A DNA stretch of 64,000 bases from Lacrimispora sp. 210928-DFI.3.58 (GCF_020554865.1 NZ_JAJCIC010000001.1:219898-283897), one strand, 5' to 3'. Numbered from the stretch's first letter, positions 51,101-60,174 are shown. A program made the numbers and translations. The notes: generated by a model not told the origin, from the sequence alone.

Positions 51101-52570
51101 GTGAAAAAGAATCGTTTCATGGAAATGCTGCGGGCGCGTGGACTGAGCATGAAGCTGGTGTTGTCTTTTACAATGGTCACGGCAGCCCTGGTGCCCCTGA
51201 TCCTCCAGGCAGCCCTGATGCTGGGCTCCTTCCAGCAGAACCAGCTGGATGGCAGGAGTATGGAGATCCAGAACCAGTGTGCGATCTTAAGCAACCGCAT
51301 GACCCGGTCCGGATACATGACAGCGGAAAAAAAGAACAATACGGCTCTGGATGCCCAGATGCAGACAATTTCCGATCTCTATAATGGAAGGATCGTGATC
51401 GTAAGCAGCAATTTCAAGATCATAGCAGATACCTTTAACCTGTCTGTGGGAAAATACTATATATCGGAGGAGGTCATCAAATGCTTCAGAGGAGAGGCCG
51501 CCTCCCATTATAACAAGGAAATGCAGTATTTTGCCCAGGCGACCCCTGTCTATGATCCGGCAAATGAGAAGACTGTCAACGGGGTCCTTGTGCTGACTGC
51601 CTCAACGGAGAACATCATTTCTCTGACAGATAAGATATCCGGCAGTGCCCACCTTTTTCTTATGAGCATGCTTTTGGTGCTGGCAGCAGTTTCCGTCATG
51701 GCCGTTCATCTGCTCATGGCTCCCTTTGGGAAGCTGCAGCTGGCCTTTGACCGGGTGGCTCAGGGAGATCTGGATGCAGATATTATGGTGGATACATACA
51801 GGGAGACAAAGCAGCTGTCGGAGTCTGTCCAAAAGTCCTTGGGCAAGCTGCGGGCAGTGGACCAGTCGCGCCAGGAGTTCGTATCCAATGTGTCTCATGA
51901 GCTGAAAACTCCTATTACCTCCATCCGTGTGCTGGCTGACTCCCTTATGGGGATGGAAGATGTGCCTGTGGAGCTTTACAGGGAGTTTATGACAGATATT
52001 TCCGATGAGATCGACCGGGAAAACCAGATTATCGAGGATCTTCTTATGCTGGTAAAAATGGACAAGTCAGCGGAGAGCCAGATGAATTTAGAGCAGGTGA
52101 GCATTAACGGGGAATTAGAGCAGGTCTTAAAGCGCTTAAGGCCCATTGCAAAGAGAAAAAATGTAGAACTGATCCTGGAGAGCTTCCGGGAGGTAACGGC
52201 GGACGTGGACCGGGTGAAAATGTCCTTGGCCATTACCAATCTGGTGGAGAATGCTGTCAAGTACAATGTGGATTCCGGCTGGGTACGGGTGACCCTGGAT
52301 GCAGACCACAAGTTTTTCTACATTACAGTGGCGGACTCCGGTATCGGTATTCCTGAGGACTGCATTGACCATATTTTTGAGAGGTTCTTCAGGGTGGACA
52401 AGGCGCGTTCCAGAGAGGTAGGAGGAACAGGACTGGGGCTTTCCATCACGAAAAATGTGATCAGGATGCATCATGGCGTTATTGATGTGGAAAGCCAGCC
52501 GGGAGAGGGAACGGTATTCCATGTACGGATTCCCTTAAATTATGTGCCGAGACAGGAGGGGAGGACATGA
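51101..52570 (+). CDS. Sensor histidine kinase (HAMP, no adjacent regulator)
   Basis: The 489-residue membrane kinase has two helices (about 15-40 and 180-200) flanking an extracellular sensor, a HAMP domain (APFGKLQLAFDRVAQGDLDA), an H-box with the phospho-His in FVSNVSHELKTPITSIR and an ATPase with NLVENAVKYN and GTGLGLSITKNV. It starts at a GTG directly after the DegV stop, with AAAGGAG upstream. No response regulator is nearby, so it is an orphan or partners with one elsewhere. Its stop overlaps the GerMN lipoprotein start by 4 nt. Confidence 0.93.
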   Translation: MKKNRFMEMLRARGLSMKLVLSFTMVTAALVPLILQAALMLGSFQQNQLDGRSMEIQNQCAILSNRMTRSGYMTAEKKNNTALDAQMQTISDLYNGRIVIVSSNFKIIADTFNLSVGKYYISEEVIKCFRGEAASHYNKEMQYFAQATPVYDPANEKTVNGVLVLTASTENIISLTDKISGSAHLFLMSMLLVLAAVSVMAVHLLMAPFGKLQLAFDRVAQGDLDADIMVDTYRETKQLSESVQKSLGKLRAVDQSRQEFVSNVSHELKTPITSIRVLADSLMGMEDVPVELYREFMTDISDEIDRENQIIEDLLMLVKMDKSAESQMNLEQVSINGELEQVLKRLRPIAKRKNVELILESFREVTADVDRVKMSLAITNLVENAVKYNVDSGWVRVTLDADHKFFYITVADSGIGIPEDCIDHIFERFFRVDKARSREVGGTGLGLSITKNVIRMHHGVIDVESQPGEGTVFHVRIPLNYVPRQEGRT

Positions 52571-53526
52571 GAGAGTTCATAAATGGAAAAAAGCGTGCTT
52601 TCAAATGTCTGGTGCTTCTGGTGACGGCGTCTCTCTGCTGTCTGCTTTCTGCCTGCAGGGAGTCCCTGGAGCCGACAGCCTCCGTATCTGAGGGAAAATA
52701 CCTGGTGTACTATCTCAATGCCTCTACGACCAAGCTGGTCCCCCAGGTCTATGAGCCGGAGAGTACGGCTCCAAAAGAGCTGGTGGAGGAGCTGATGGAC
52801 CAGTTCATCCATGTGCCGAAGGATCTGGACTGTCAATCAGCCCTGAGTGATAAGGTTGCTTATCAGGGAATGCGCCTGGAAGGACAGGTTCTGTACGTCT
52901 ATTTTGACATCAACTACTCCTCCATGAAGCCGGAACAGGAGATCCTGTGCAGGGCGGGCCTTACGAGAACACTGACTCAGGTGGAGGGAGTGGACTATGT
53001 TTCCGTCTACTGCGGGGACCAGCCTTTGATAGACCGTCTGGGCAGTCCGGTGGGAGCACTGTCTGCCAACGATTTTATTCTCAACACCAGCAACGTGAAT
53101 GCCTACGAGAAGACAGAGCTGACCCTGTATTTTGCAGATGAAACAGGGAATAAGCTGATCGCGGAGAAGCGGGAGGTGGTGCACAATATCAATACCTCCT
53201 TAGAGCAGCTGATCGTAGAACAGCTGATCGCAGGGCCAAGCCAGGCAGGACGGTATCCCACCCTGCCGTCAGACTGTAAAGTCCTGAGCATTTCCGTGAC
53301 AGACAATGTGTGCTATATCAATTTTGACGCTGCATTTTTAAACACGGCCCTGACAGTGGGTGAGTATATCCCGATATATTCCATTGTGGATTCCCTGTCT
53401 GAGATGACACCTGTCACCAGGGTGCAGATCATGGTAAATGGCTCCCAGGATGTGATGTTTCGGGATGTGGTTTCCCTGAACACCACCTTTGAGCGGAGCC
53501 AGGATTATATTGGAGGAGTCCAATAG
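52567..53526 (+). CDS. GerMN-domain lipoprotein
   Basis: The 319-residue protein has a signal peptide with the lipobox LLSAC (Cys about residue 28) and two GerMN repeats (about 45-165 and 185-300; VLYVYFDINYSSMKPE and VCYINFDAAFLNTALT are matching parts). GerM-type proteins act in spore germination or in kinase sensing at the cell surface. The 4-nt overlap with the kinase gene resembles the MtrB-LpqB pairing of actinobacteria, where a GerMN lipoprotein modulates the kinase. By analogy this lipoprotein may control the upstream kinase (inference). Confidence 0.9.
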   Translation: MREFINGKKRAFKCLVLLVTASLCCLLSACRESLEPTASVSEGKYLVYYLNASTTKLVPQVYEPESTAPKELVEELMDQFIHVPKDLDCQSALSDKVAYQGMRLEGQVLYVYFDINYSSMKPEQEILCRAGLTRTLTQVEGVDYVSVYCGDQPLIDRLGSPVGALSANDFILNTSNVNAYEKTELTLYFADETGNKLIAEKREVVHNINTSLEQLIVEQLIAGPSQAGRYPTLPSDCKVLSISVTDNVCYINFDAAFLNTALTVGEYIPIYSIVDSLSEMTPVTRVQIMVNGSQDVMFRDVVSLNTTFERSQDYIGGVQ

Positions 53527-53541
53527 AAAGGATAGGGAAAA

Positions 53542-56151
53542 TTGAATATCAAACGGCCGCTTATGGTAATAGCTGCAGGATTCGTATTTGGAGAGGTGCT
53601 GATCTTAAGCTGCAGGGCGGTTTGGCTGTGGATTCTGCTCCTTATGGCAATGGCTGTGGGGGCAGGGGGATTTCAGGCGCATTTGGAAAAATGGAAAGGA
53701 ATGGGCCGGAATACAGTCAGAAAGAGACAGGGCAGGAGTGCCATATGGAGGACATTCCTGCTCCTTTTTTTTCTGCTGGCTGCTGTGCTTGCCGGGTATG
53801 AGAGGGGTGCTGCGGTGAAACGGCGTTTGGATTTGGAGGAGGAGCAGGCCGTTAGGCTGGGAGAGGGCAAGGTGACGGTATGTGGGAGGATTGGTTCTGT
53901 GGAGGAGAAGGAGGGGAGTGTCAGACTGGTATTGGAGGGGGCAGTGGTCCGGGATACATCAGACCGGGAGACAGTGGCTGGGGAGGTGAGGTTTGGAAAA
54001 ATATGGGTTTACCTTGCTGGAGAGGAGGAAGAAAATGAGGAAACCTATCATGTACCGGAGAATGGGAACGAATACGGCGGAGAAAAAGAAAGGGAGAAAA
54101 ATAGCAGTGGTCCCAGGGCTGGGAACAATGAGAGCAGCCAGGGGCCCGGGAAAGAGAAGGCGGCAAAGCTTGTGGCCGGGAAGCGTGCAGCAATAACAGG
54201 AGAGCTGGAAGCCATAGAGGGGCCGCGCAATCCGGGAGAGTTTGATTTCCGGGGATATTACCGCGCAAAGGGGATAGGATGCCGGCTTTTCGCTGACTGT
54301 GTGGAGATGGTGGAAGGGGAGGCTTCGCCATATTTCCGGTTCCTGGACATTGTGAAAAGCAGGTGCAGGACCGTGCTGGAGGAAGTCTGTCAGGAAGCAG
54401 ACAGCATGATATATAAGGCGGTGCTGTTGGGAGAACGTACATCCATGGATATAGAAGTGAAAACCATGTACCAGAGGGCAGGAATTACCCATCTTCTGGC
54501 CATTAGCGGACAGCATCTTACGATCATCGGGGGAGGGATATATCTGATTCTGCGCCGGATCGGTCTGGGATATAAGAAGGCTGGAGCAATAGGAGCTGTG
54601 CTGGTGGTGAGCTATGGTGTTCTTACAGGGGGCTCCGGCTCGGCTTTGCGTGCGGTCATTATGATCCTGTGCCTGTGGATGGCTGCTGCCTGCGGCAGGA
54701 CCTATGATACGCTGTCAGCCTTAAGCCTGTCGGCAATGCTGCTCTTGTGGGAATCTCCCTATCTGCTGTTTCAAAGCGGCTTTCAGCTTTCCTTTGGTGC
54801 TGTGTATGCCATAGGAGGAATCGGAAGCTTTCTCTGCACTTCCCTGAAGGCAGAGAAGGCCTGGCAAAAAACACTCCTTATCAGCCTCTGCGTCCAGCTG
54901 GCCCTTGCCCCTGTGATGCTGTGGCATTATTACCAGTATCCCCTGTATGGGATCCTTATGAACCTTCTGGTGCTTCCCCTTGTTCCGATGCTCATGTATT
55001 CCGGCCTGCTCGCCATTGGGATCGGAAGCTTCTTTAGGGCAGGGGGAGTGGCAGCAGTGGGAGCAGGACATTATATTATGGAGTATTACAGCCGTCTTTG
55101 CGGCCTGGCAGAGCAGCTTCCGGGGTACTGCCTGGTGCTGGGAAGGCCGGGATTGGGGCAGGTGGGAGGCTATTATATCTGTGTGGCGGTGCTCCTGAGG
55201 GGGATCGCGGTTCTATCCGCCGGAAATACGCCTGCTCGTTCCTCTGAACTTGTACATCCGGCCAGGCGGCTTTTCTGTTTCCCCGCAGTCTGCGCCGTAT
55301 TTGCCCTCAGCTTTCTGCTTCTGCTTCCCCGTCCCGTAAAAGGGCTTGAGATCCTCTGCATGGATGTGGGACAGGGAGACGGGTTTGTCCTTATGACAGG
55401 AAGGCATGCCGTGCTGATTGACGGAGGAAGCAGCAGTGAGAAAAAGCTGGGGAGTATGAGTCTGGAGCCATATCTGAAAAGCCGTGGAGTGACCTCCATT
55501 GATTATGCCATTGTAAGCCATGGGGATAACGACCACATAAGCGGTCTCCGTTATCTTTTAGAGGAGTCGGAGGACATAAAAATAAAGACCTTAGTTTTAC
55601 CATCCAAAGGCCAGGAAGAAGAAATCTATTGTGAATTAGGGGAGCTTCAACAGAAAAATGGTGGAAAAGTGGTACATATGGAAACCGGAAGCACGATAAG
55701 GGCAGGAAATCTTCAGCTTTTCTGCCTGTACGCCGGAGAAGGCAGTCCATCTGCGGACCGCAACAGCCATTCCCTGGTCCTGTGTGCGGATTATGAAGGC
55801 TTTCATATGCTGTTCACAGGAGATATGGGGACAGAAGAGGAGAGCGTCCTTCTGGAGCTGGCAGAAAGGTCACCATTTCAAAGAGAGCACCTGAACCATG
55901 TCCAGGTACTGAAGCTGGCCCACCACGGTTCCGCAGGCTCCTCCAGCCAGCCATTTGTAGAGCAGATGCCCCTAAGGCTTGCCATCGTTTCCTACGGAAA
56001 AGGCAATTCCTACGGCCACCCATCCCAAAAGGTAATGGAATCCATGCAGGCCTCCAAGATCCCGGTCATGGAAACGGGAAAAGGCGGCGCCGTTCTGCTG
56101 AAAACAGATGGCATCCGCCTGAACGCGCATTACATATTTCATCAAAAATAA
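53542..56151 (+). CDS. comEC: DNA uptake channel ComEC/Rec2
   Basis: The 869-residue protein has N-terminal helices, a DUF4131/OB region (about 80-270), the ComEC competence domain with many helices (HLLAISGQHLTIIGGG, then VLTGGSGSALRAVIMI) and a C-terminal metallo-beta-lactamase domain (MDVGQGDGFVLMTG, SHGDNDHISG, KLAHHGSAG). It forms the inner-membrane channel for single-strand DNA during transformation. It starts at a TTG after AAAGGATAGGG. Residues about 165-215 are a Glu/Gly/Asn-rich insert within the OB region, probably disordered. No comEA is beside it. Confidence 0.94.
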   Translation: MNIKRPLMVIAAGFVFGEVLILSCRAVWLWILLLMAMAVGAGGFQAHLEKWKGMGRNTVRKRQGRSAIWRTFLLLFFLLAAVLAGYERGAAVKRRLDLEEEQAVRLGEGKVTVCGRIGSVEEKEGSVRLVLEGAVVRDTSDRETVAGEVRFGKIWVYLAGEEEENEETYHVPENGNEYGGEKEREKNSSGPRAGNNESSQGPGKEKAAKLVAGKRAAITGELEAIEGPRNPGEFDFRGYYRAKGIGCRLFADCVEMVEGEASPYFRFLDIVKSRCRTVLEEVCQEADSMIYKAVLLGERTSMDIEVKTMYQRAGITHLLAISGQHLTIIGGGIYLILRRIGLGYKKAGAIGAVLVVSYGVLTGGSGSALRAVIMILCLWMAAACGRTYDTLSALSLSAMLLLWESPYLLFQSGFQLSFGAVYAIGGIGSFLCTSLKAEKAWQKTLLISLCVQLALAPVMLWHYYQYPLYGILMNLLVLPLVPMLMYSGLLAIGIGSFFRAGGVAAVGAGHYIMEYYSRLCGLAEQLPGYCLVLGRPGLGQVGGYYICVAVLLRGIAVLSAGNTPARSSELVHPARRLFCFPAVCAVFALSFLLLLPRPVKGLEILCMDVGQGDGFVLMTGRHAVLIDGGSSSEKKLGSMSLEPYLKSRGVTSIDYAIVSHGDNDHISGLRYLLEESEDIKIKTLVLPSKGQEEEIYCELGELQQKNGGKVVHMETGSTIRAGNLQLFCLYAGEGSPSADRNSHSLVLCADYEGFHMLFTGDMGTEEESVLLELAERSPFQREHLNHVQVLKLAHHGSAGSSSQPFVEQMPLRLAIVSYGKGNSYGHPSQKVMESMQASKIPVMETGKGGAVLLKTDGIRLNAHYIFHQK

Positions 56152-56157
56152 CAGAGA

Positions 56158-56207
56158 AGGAGGCCTCCTGAAAATCAACCTAAAAATTAATGGCCTTCAG
56201 GCCTCCT
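56158..56207. terminator. Convergent bidirectional terminator
   Basis: AGGAGGCCT at 56158-56166 and AGGCCTCCT at 56199-56207 form an inverted repeat spanning the spacer and the 3' end of the phosphatase gene. Confidence 0.5.
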
Positions 56208-56660
56208 GCCCTTTAAAATGTGATCCAGAAGCGCAGTGCACCCCTGATTTACATCCCTCCAGGTAGCATCAAAATCCCCTGTATACCAGGGATCCGCCAC
56301 ATCCCGCCCGCTCCCCGCAAAATCCAGCAGCTTAAAGATCTTGCCATCTGGATCTCCGCCGGCAATGGCCTTCATATTCCGTATATTCCAGGAATCCATC
56401 CCAATGAGATAATCAAAAGCCCCATAATCCGCCTTCCTCATCTGTTTCGCATGATGCCCCTCACAGCTGATCCCAGCCCTCCGAAGCTTCTCCCTTGTTC
56501 CCCGGTGAACCGGATTGCCGATCTCCTCTGTGGAGGTGGCGGCAGAGTCAATAAAGAAGAGGTCAGAGAGGCCCTTTTCGTTGACGAGGTTTTGGAAAAA
56601 ATAGTGGCACATGGGGCTGCGGCAGATGTTGCCGTGGCAAATAAATAATACTTTTATCAT
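56187..56660 (-). CDS. Low-molecular-weight protein-tyrosine phosphatase
   Basis: The 157-residue enzyme starts at the ATG at 56660 (MIKVLFICHGNICRSPM), 9 nt after AGGAGG. It has the signature CHGNICRS at residues 8-15 and the general-acid Asp in DPWYTGDFDATW. It dephosphorylates phosphotyrosine proteins or small phosphoesters. A longer reading to 56933 runs through the left direct repeat and has no ribosome site. It is the last core gene before the AT-rich island. Confidence 0.93.
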   Translation of the reverse strand: MIKVLFICHGNICRSPMCHYFFQNLVNEKGLSDLFFIDSAATSTEEIGNPVHRGTREKLRRAGISCEGHHAKQMRKADYGAFDYLIGMDSWNIRNMKAIAGGDPDGKIFKLLDFAGSGRDVADPWYTGDFDATWRDVNQGCTALLDHILKGRRPEGH

Positions 56661-56735
56661 AAACGAAAATCCTCCTAAAATGCCGTATTCTGCCTCGATT
56701 TGCCGCAGTTTGCCGAGCATAAATTTCGCCCTGAG

Positions 56736-56840
56736 ATTGTTAAATTTGTCACAGAATAAGCAAAATGCAGCAAAACGAGGCGAGTTGAGAACATGAAACG
56801 TAGTCAAAACGTAGTAAGAATCAGGGTGTTTTACTACTGC
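56736..56840 (-). repeat. Left direct repeat bounding the defence-like module
   Basis: A segment of about 105 bp (TTAAATTTGTCAC, GCAAAATGC, CGTAGTAAGAATC, TTTTACT in order) matches 60175-60269 in the same order and orientation at about 70%. The copies enclose 56.9-59.8 kb. Neither copy has a convincing gene. Confidence 0.6.
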
Positions 56841-56926
56841 GAATATTCTACCATAGGTTGCTGGATTTTGGGAGTAAGAAATAAAGAATAAACTAATAAA
56901 GGTTAGTGCCTTTCGTCTTTGCCTTC

Positions 56927-58810
56927 TTAACAAAGCTCAATAATTTTTCTTATAGTCTGAAATATCTGACTGAAATGTGAAAAATCAAAATTCTCTGCAA
57001 AATCCGAACCATCATAAATCAGCTGTGCATAGTCGTTCTTGGATAAAGCAATATTTCTTTTTTGCTCTGGGTCTTGCTCAGCATCATATACTTTTTCGTC
57101 AATCACGCCGTTAATTTTTACCTTATTCTGTATTCCGCTGAATTTAGTTTGATATTTTCTATCTTTGCTATTTCCTGATTCGTAGAACTCAGAACCAAGA
57201 AAGAGTCTTCGCCCGTTTACATCCTCTTTCAGCAGATCATCCTTAATATAGTAATGTTCTATTGATGTATAACTACCATATTGGTCCTCGTTTACAACAG
57301 GAATTGCAAATGCATATATGTTAGCACCCAAAGAATGGAATTCATTATCCCTAACTTCAGAATTATCTTTCAAAAATGAATCGTTGTCCCTATCAAATAT
57401 TCCGATGATTTTTCTTGTGCTGTTTAAGCACACAAAATCCTTAAGCATTTGCATTAGATTTTTATCGCCAATGGTACCTTCGTATTCATGGAAAATAACA
57501 TCAATATCCGTGATGTTCAGCGCTTTCATTGCTGCCTTGATGTGTTTCCAATCAGTTTTTCCTTCGGTAATAATAAGGGGCTTATTATCGGATTCAATCT
57601 GACTGCTTAATTCTTTATATTTATCTGCGAAACGGTCATTTTCTGCAACCATCATTTGGTATACTTCTTGATAGAGATCATTGTTTTCCACTTCACATCG
57701 ACAGCCGTTTCGATCCATATCAAAAATTGCACATTTAATGATTTGGTTGTTTTCAGCAAGACCAAGTGATAGAAATGGCGCATGCGAAGTTACAACAAAC
57801 TGCACATTCGGAAACTTTGCAAACAACAACGGCAAAATCTCTTTTTGAAGGCGAATATGTAAATGCTTGTCCACTTCATCAATCAGCACAATGCCGGAAA
57901 TGTCATGGATAGGCTTTCTTAATGTATCGGCTTGTTTTAATAATTCAACAAATTCAGCAACCAGAGCCATTTCTCCCGATGACATTAGAAAAATGCTCGG
58001 ATACATTACTGAATCGTCTTTAGTAGACATTACAGCAATACGTTCTGCGCCTTCGTATCTTTGACCGATTCCTAATCGAACATCTTGCTTGGTTTTCGAA
58101 CGGAGAATTAAGCTAATAATCGAATTGACATACCTAAACACCTCAGAGGACTTTCCTTTATATAGGTAGCTATCCAATACAACATCCATCATCCAGTTGG
58201 CAATTTTCGGAAAATCAGAGGTTACTTCAATAGGATTTTTTAAATATCCAGCAAACCCCATATCTATACTAAACTCAAGCTCAGGTTTATAAGGGGTGTT
58301 CAAATAATAGGGTTGCTCATAGCGGTAGGCAGGAAAATATGTCATTAGTTCAGCAGAAAATATTTCCCTACTATCTTTTTCTGAATGGTTTCTCCAATAT
58401 TTCAAATTGTTGTTTTTCTCTAAATCATTAGAGATGTTAGAAAAAGGAATAGGATTATCGATCCCTAATGCGGCACAATATTCTTCCTCTGTGATATTTC
58501 CGTGAATATCAATATAGTCATTCTCTTTACCATCTTTTGTAATAAACCTTAGGTATACAATCGAAAATGCTTGTCTATTAAGTGAGTACAACACAGAAGA
58601 CACTCTGTAATACTTGTTAAAGTTGTTTTCGAATTCGTTGTAATACCCCTTTTTCGCTAATTCATAAAAAGCATCAACAATATATGATAGTATCGTAGTT
58701 TTTCCTTTTCCGTTAATACCGGACAAAAGGAAAACATTACTATCATCAAAATCCAATTCTAATTTATCGAACGGAGCACGATTGATAAATAGCGCTTTCT
58801 TTAATCTCAT
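56927..58810 (-). CDS. OLD-like AAA ATPase with C-terminal TOPRIM domain (putative defence protein)
   Basis: The 627-residue protein has an ABC/SMC-like ATPase split by a coiled region: Walker A SGINGKGKTTIL (30-41), signature-like MSSGEMAL, Walker B IVLIDEVDKH and H-loop VVTSHAPF. A TOPRIM domain (about 410-520) has a Glu in IITEGKTDW and the DxD in IGIFDRDNDS. This ATPase-TOPRIM layout is that of OLD-family nucleases such as GajA of Gabija. GAGGTAG precedes the ATG at 58810. It is 75 bp downstream of the DUF6602 gene. Anti-phage DNA cleavage is a reasonable guess, not shown. Its codons are AT-rich compared with the core. Confidence 0.88.
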   Translation of the reverse strand: MRLKKALFINRAPFDKLELDFDDSNVFLLSGINGKGKTTILSYIVDAFYELAKKGYYNEFENNFNKYYRVSSVLYSLNRQAFSIVYLRFITKDGKENDYIDIHGNITEEEYCAALGIDNPIPFSNISNDLEKNNNLKYWRNHSEKDSREIFSAELMTYFPAYRYEQPYYLNTPYKPELEFSIDMGFAGYLKNPIEVTSDFPKIANWMMDVVLDSYLYKGKSSEVFRYVNSIISLILRSKTKQDVRLGIGQRYEGAERIAVMSTKDDSVMYPSIFLMSSGEMALVAEFVELLKQADTLRKPIHDISGIVLIDEVDKHLHIRLQKEILPLLFAKFPNVQFVVTSHAPFLSLGLAENNQIIKCAIFDMDRNGCRCEVENNDLYQEVYQMMVAENDRFADKYKELSSQIESDNKPLIITEGKTDWKHIKAAMKALNITDIDVIFHEYEGTIGDKNLMQMLKDFVCLNSTRKIIGIFDRDNDSFLKDNSEVRDNEFHSLGANIYAFAIPVVNEDQYGSYTSIEHYYIKDDLLKEDVNGRRLFLGSEFYESGNSKDRKYQTKFSGIQNKVKINGVIDEKVYDAEQDPEQKRNIALSKNDYAQLIYDGSDFAENFDFSHFSQIFQTIRKIIELC

Positions 58811-58819
58811 TTTTCTACC

Positions 58820-58861
58820 TCATTTCAACTTTTTACACAGCGGCAGTAAATTACTCCAATT
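58820..58861 (-). pseudogene. hsdS C-terminal tail remnant before the ATPase-TOPRIM gene
   Basis: On the minus strand 13 codons read NWSNLLPLCKKLK then TGA, matching the usual end of type I restriction specificity subunits (xxxLLPLCxxLK). The following bases GTTGAAATGAGGT are identical to those after the second tail at 59739 and supply the ribosome site of the ATPase gene. It is a recombination scar. Confidence 0.6.
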
Positions 58862-58885
58862 TGCTGTTTAGCATAATTTTCTCTG

Positions 58886-59725
58886 TTAGTTTTCTTCGTT
58901 ATGCTGTGTATTGAATTTGACGACAGGCTGCGTTCCCATTGTATGAAGGAACTTATCTATTTGCACATTAAGCATATCGTCTGTATCTGCAATTTTAAGT
59001 CGAGTATCTCTGGTCCTACTCAGAATATACGATAGAAAAATCGGCAGTGTGTCATCTTCGCAAGGCAGTGTTATGAACCCTTGATATGTATTGCTTGTCG
59101 TAACATAAAACTTTTCGCCCTCATAGAATAATCGAAAAATAATTGTTTTCTTTTTTAGAAGGACGACCATATCGGGCATTAAAGAAGGATTCAATGGCTT
59201 TATTTCATGGAAATAGTTTAATACCGTTTTAGGTTCCACGCTGTCGTATGCAAAAACAACACCAAACGGCTTTGTAAATCCGGTTTTATTCCATTTGACA
59301 CCGTTAATTTCTATTGCAAGATTGGGAAGAACTTGGCAATCCTCCGGAGTTTCTTTGATGAGTGATTTGAAGGATGCTATATTGTCAATACTCTCAAAAA
59401 ATGCTTTTCTATTCAACATGGACTTTACTTCTATTTCGCCGTATGCAGATTCAAATGGCATCATATAATAATCTCCCATGGGCACAGCATACGAAAATAA
59501 ATCATCATAAACTATAACATCAAGCTGTTTGCTCACTCCATCGTGCGAATCAAAGCATTCCCCGTTGCATAAACCATATCTTTTTGGAAGAAATGGTCTG
59601 ATAATTTCTTTGAGTAAGAATTCTCTCAAAGCACCTTTACTTGCGGAGTGATTCACGATTTTGCTCATGTTATACTCTGCCTCTAACTTTGGCACTGCAG
59701 TCTTTATCACATCATATAAAGTCAT
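58886..59725 (-). CDS. DUF6602 protein with PD-(D/E)XK nuclease-like motif
   Basis: The 279-residue protein begins at the ATG at 59725 (MTLYDVIKTAVPKLEAEY), about 9 nt after GAGGTGA. It has the DUF6602 pattern: NHSASKGALREFLLKEIIRP, FLPKRYGLCNGECFDSHDG, then VSKQLDVIVYDD and YGEIEVKSML. The Asp and E-x-K of the last two fit a PD-(D/E)XK nuclease core. The remainder is beta-rich with no membrane segment. It is the upstream gene of a two-gene minus-strand operon with the ATPase-TOPRIM protein. The family has no assigned function that I know. Confidence 0.85.
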   Translation of the reverse strand: MTLYDVIKTAVPKLEAEYNMSKIVNHSASKGALREFLLKEIIRPFLPKRYGLCNGECFDSHDGVSKQLDVIVYDDLFSYAVPMGDYYMMPFESAYGEIEVKSMLNRKAFFESIDNIASFKSLIKETPEDCQVLPNLAIEINGVKWNKTGFTKPFGVVFAYDSVEPKTVLNYFHEIKPLNPSLMPDMVVLLKKKTIIFRLFYEGEKFYVTTSNTYQGFITLPCEDDTLPIFLSYILSRTRDTRLKIADTDDMLNVQIDKFLHTMGTQPVVKFNTQHNEEN

Positions 59726-59738
59726 CTGTCTTTTCACC

Positions 59739-59807
59739 TCATTTCAACCGTCCACACAGCGGCAAAAGTTCTTCAATCTTAGCAACGATGTGTTTTTGCT
59801 CTATAGA
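59739..59807 (-). pseudogene. hsdS C-terminal tail remnant before the DUF6602 gene
   Basis: Read on the minus strand, the last 22 codons give SIEQKHIVAKIEELLPLC then GRLK and TGA. This is the typical C-terminus of HsdS (xIxEQKrIVaKIEeLLPLCxxLK). The rest of hsdS is gone. It supplies the leader and ribosome-site region of the DUF6602 gene and duplicates the scar at 58820. Confidence 0.75.
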
Positions 59808-60174
59808 AGAAAACAACATGTTTCACTACAATCTTCCTCATTCTTTTCTTGTGTATACATAATCCTTCTTATGTTCATCTGCGTGTATACACGTTGCTAC
59901 TACATACAATTACATATATCAGTGCCAAACTTCGTATATGTTATTTCATGCCCCCAGTCATGAGTATCTTCGTCTGGCCATCGATGCATTAAATCTATTT
60001 CTTTTAATGGACGAACTCCTTTTATATAAATTCAACAATCATGATTATTGTTTGTTTGATAAATTGAGAAAACAGCTATTTTTAAGGTCAAAACCAAAAA
60101 TCTCAATTTCTTTTCAATACATTTATCTGCGATTTCTACCGTTTCAACACAATTTACAGACCTTATCACGCCGC
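59808..60174. other. AT-rich spacer upstream of the defence-like module
   Basis: No intact gene is seen. GTGTATACA occurs at 59851 and the palindrome GTGTATACAC at 59883, 32 bp apart, possible operator sites for the module. On the minus strand about 40 codons ending at 59900 (MHRWPDEDTHDWGHEITYTK and following) look protein-like but lack a proper start and are probably a decayed gene fragment. Confidence 0.4.

Noticed and set aside
53959..54516. 185-codon antisense frame under comEC
   Set aside because: It mirrors the low-complexity insert of ComEC and has no start signals.
56661..56933. N-terminal extension of the tyrosine phosphatase
   Set aside because: The extra 91 codons run through the left direct repeat, while the standard start at 56660 has AGGAGG at good distance and gives the usual family length.
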